Source: Pseudoalteromonas rubra (GTDB taxonomy: Bacteria > Pseudomonadota > Gammaproteobacteria > Enterobacterales > Alteromonadaceae). From it: a stretch of DNA of 64,000 nt. Position 1 is the stretch's first letter. Each line of letters begins with the position of its first letter. Shown here piece by piece: positions 62,303-64,000 of the stretch. The notes under the pieces are model-generated. The model ran no database searches, had not been told where the DNA came from, and worked only from the letters and a program-made list of their open reading frames with translations. Position numbers and translations under genes: made by a program. The stretch lies in the NCBI RefSeq assembly GCF_005887095.1, contig NZ_PNCI01000001.1, positions 124,001 to 188,000 of the forward strand. The letters are read 5' to 3'.

Positions 62303-64000
62303 TTGTCTATCACACAGATTTTTTCAGAAAACGGTCCCCTGGCTCACCATTTTAGTGGTTATCAGCCAAGACAACCTCAAATAGATATGGCTGAAGCCAT
62401 TGATCAGGTGGTCAAAGAGGGCGGTCAGTGTGTGGTAGAAGCGGGAACTGGGACAGGTAAAACATTTGCTTATCTGGTTCCGGCGCTTTTGAATGATAAA
62501 AAGGTCATCATTTCAACTGGCTCTAAAGCACTTCAGGAACAACTCTACCACAGAGATTTACCCGAGCTACTCAAAGCGCTTGGTAAGGGTCGCAAAGTTG
62601 CCTTACTCAAGGGCCGGGCGAATTATCTGTGTACTTATCGTCTGAATGAACATGTTGCGCATGTGCCAAGTGATGACCCTGATGTCATGCACCAGCTGGC
62701 GATGGTAGCAAAGTTTGCCACAGAAACCCAAAGCGGAGACCTTGCGGACTGTGTCGGTATCGAAGAAGACGCCAAAGTGCTGCCTTATGTTAATTCCACA
62801 GCAGATAACTGTTTAGGCAAGGATTGTCCTGACTTTGCAGAATGTTACATACGTAAGGCCAGGTTGAAAGCCTCGGAGGCTGATCTGGTGGTGATCAACC
62901 ACCACTTGTTTTTTGCCGACATGTCGGTGAAAGAATCAGGTTTTGCCGAGCTGATGCCAACAGCAGATACCTATATATTTGATGAGGCGCACCAGCTGGG
63001 CGAAATTGCATCGGATTACTTTGGGGAGTCCATAAGCACTAAACAGTTACAGGCGCTGATCAATGATTTAAGACTCATTTATCGCAGCGATATACCCGAT
63101 ATGCTGCAACTAGGCAAAACGCTGAACAAGTTAGAGACCAGTGTTGCAGATCTGCGGTTGGTGTTTGGCAGCGACGGAGCCCGTGGAGATTGGCGAGAAA
63201 AGCTACAGGACAAGGCGATCTGTGATGCCTTGCACAGAGTGATCAGCAATCTGGACTTTTTGTATCAAGTACTCAAGCTATGCCTCGACCGTTCAGACAA
63301 AATTGAACATCCCCTGGAGCGGGTCTTATCTTTTAAAGGGCAACTGGATAGAGCCTTTGACGTTAGTTTGTCGGGCTTTAGCTATTGGTTCGAAACGACC
63401 CGACGCTTTTTGACAATTCATATCACGCCTTTGGATGTCTCCAGTCGGTTTAAAGACATGATGGCCAAGAGCGAAGCCAGCTTTGTATTTACCTCAGCAA
63501 CTTTGTCAGTGGACAATAGTCTTGCACACTTTAATGCCAGTCTGGGGCTGGAGCCTGATCATCAGGCCATCGTCGATAGTCCGTTTGATTACGAATCGCA
63601 GGCGCTGCTTTGCCTGCCTCGTTATTTGCCAGAAACCAAAGATGAACTAATGCCCCATGCTCTGGTAAAAATTGCCAAGCAAGTGATCAATGCCGCCAAG
63701 GGGCGAACGTTTTTACTCTTTACCAGTTACCGGGTCATGCATCTGGTGTATGAAGGACTGAGTACAGCCACAGAATATCCTGTGTTTATGCAAGGGCAAG
63801 CCTCTAAACGCATCATTTTGGAGCAGTTTGTTCGCCACGGTAACGCTGTGCTCATGGGAACGGCTTCATTTTGGGAAGGGGTTGATGTGCGTGGTGATAC
63901 ATTGAGCTGCGTATTGATCGATAAACTGCCTTTTACTTCACCTGATGATCCGTTATTACAGGCCCGAATGAAAGATGCCCAATTGCAGGACAAGGAACCA
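62303..64000 (+). CDS. yoaA: ATP-dependent helicase of the DinG/YoaA family (3' end outside the window)
   Basis: Superfamily 2, XPD-like iron-sulfur helicase acting on DNA repair intermediates. 566 codons are present to the window edge, still open. Walker A AGTGTGKTF (about 47-55), iron-sulfur cysteines in YLCTYRLNE and DNCLGKDCPDFAECYIRKAR (about 111-185), Walker B DEAH in IFDEAHQL (about 227), and motifs FVFTSATLSVD and FLLFTSYRVMH of the second half. YoaA rather than DinG by overall sequence. The start is uncertain: TTG 62303 is favoured because the decayed upstream copy also starts there; GTG 62291 is possible. No ribosome-binding site is visible for either. Confidence 0.9.
   Translation, partial: MSITQIFSENGPLAHHFSGYQPRQPQIDMAEAIDQVVKEGGQCVVEAGTGTGKTFAYLVPALLNDKKVIISTGSKALQEQLYHRDLPELLKALGKGRKVALLKGRANYLCTYRLNEHVAHVPSDDPDVMHQLAMVAKFATETQSGDLADCVGIEEDAKVLPYVNSTADNCLGKDCPDFAECYIRKARLKASEADLVVINHHLFFADMSVKESGFAELMPTADTYIFDEAHQLGEIASDYFGESISTKQLQALINDLRLIYRSDIPDMLQLGKTLNKLETSVADLRLVFGSDGARGDWREKLQDKAICDALHRVISNLDFLYQVLKLCLDRSDKIEHPLERVLSFKGQLDRAFDVSLSGFSYWFETTRRFLTIHITPLDVSSRFKDMMAKSEASFVFTSATLSVDNSLAHFNASLGLEPDHQAIVDSPFDYESQALLCLPRYLPETKDELMPHALVKIAKQVINAAKGRTFLLFTSYRVMHLVYEGLSTATEYPVFMQGQASKRIILEQFVRHGNAVLMGTASFWEGVDVRGDTLSCVLIDKLPFTSPDDPLLQARMKDAQLQDKEP

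Overview
The window looks like core chromosome of a marine gammaproteobacterium of the order Alteromonadales, most likely Pseudoalteromonas. The basis is gene content and order: an ilvIH pair with HU next to it, a seven-gene glycogen operon, xni/ppnN, rhombosortase-type C-termini, and protein sequences typical of that group. This is inferred from recognised families; no database search was possible. No rRNA, tRNA, CRISPR array or intact insertion sequence was seen.

Layout. 1-4330: end-truncated AbgT transporter, small DUF3081-like protein, RNase Z, and a coupled PPK2/DUF2252 pair. 4550-8420: arginine/ornithine catabolism (argD/astC, astA, a DUF1338 enzyme) with a divergent Lrp-type regulator. 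8430-10343: membrane GGDEF-EAL protein. 10809-22784: glycogen operon (CBM48 protein, malQ, glgB, glgX, glgP, glgC, glgA). 22942-26387: EAL-HDOD protein, DUF418 membrane protein and periplasmic binding protein. 26537-32646: rluF, an RND pump with adaptor and a divergent LysR regulator. 32630-35332: repair-related run (alkyltransferase-like protein, TudS-type DUF523-DUF1722 protein, photolyase). 35564-38331: HU and ilvIH, the latter behind a branched-chain amino-acid attenuator. 38519-41464: secreted M6 protease with PKD repeats. 41502-50532: NAD-type isocitrate dehydrogenase, a degenerate HD-GYP/HDOD protein, DUF3192 protein, xni, ppnN, diguanylate cyclase, M61 peptidase. 50581-51835: DUF1232 protein and a small lipoprotein. 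51932-59121: complete hisGDCBHAFI operon behind a His-rich leader peptide. 59293-61027: small conserved-looking genes and a 2OG-Fe(II) oxygenase. 61028-64000: accessory-looking stretch ending in the truncated yoaA/dinG helicase.

How the genes work together. Glycogen synthesis (GlgC, GlgA, GlgB) and breakdown (GlgP, GlgX, MalQ) are co-transcribed. The his and ilvIH operons each carry a readable leader peptide, terminator and mutually exclusive antiterminator, so both can be assigned to ribosome-mediated attenuation from sequence alone. Three c-di-GMP-type proteins and one degenerate relative are scattered through the window.

The most unusual spots are: a decayed copy of the yoaA 5' end about 1.2 kb upstream of the real gene, enclosing an AT-rich orphan gene and a structured non-coding stretch; the PPK2/DUF2252 pair, in which DUF2252 shows kinase-like motifs in a permuted order; the ilvIH attenuator; and a GNRA-capped hairpin in place of a ribosome-binding site before astA.
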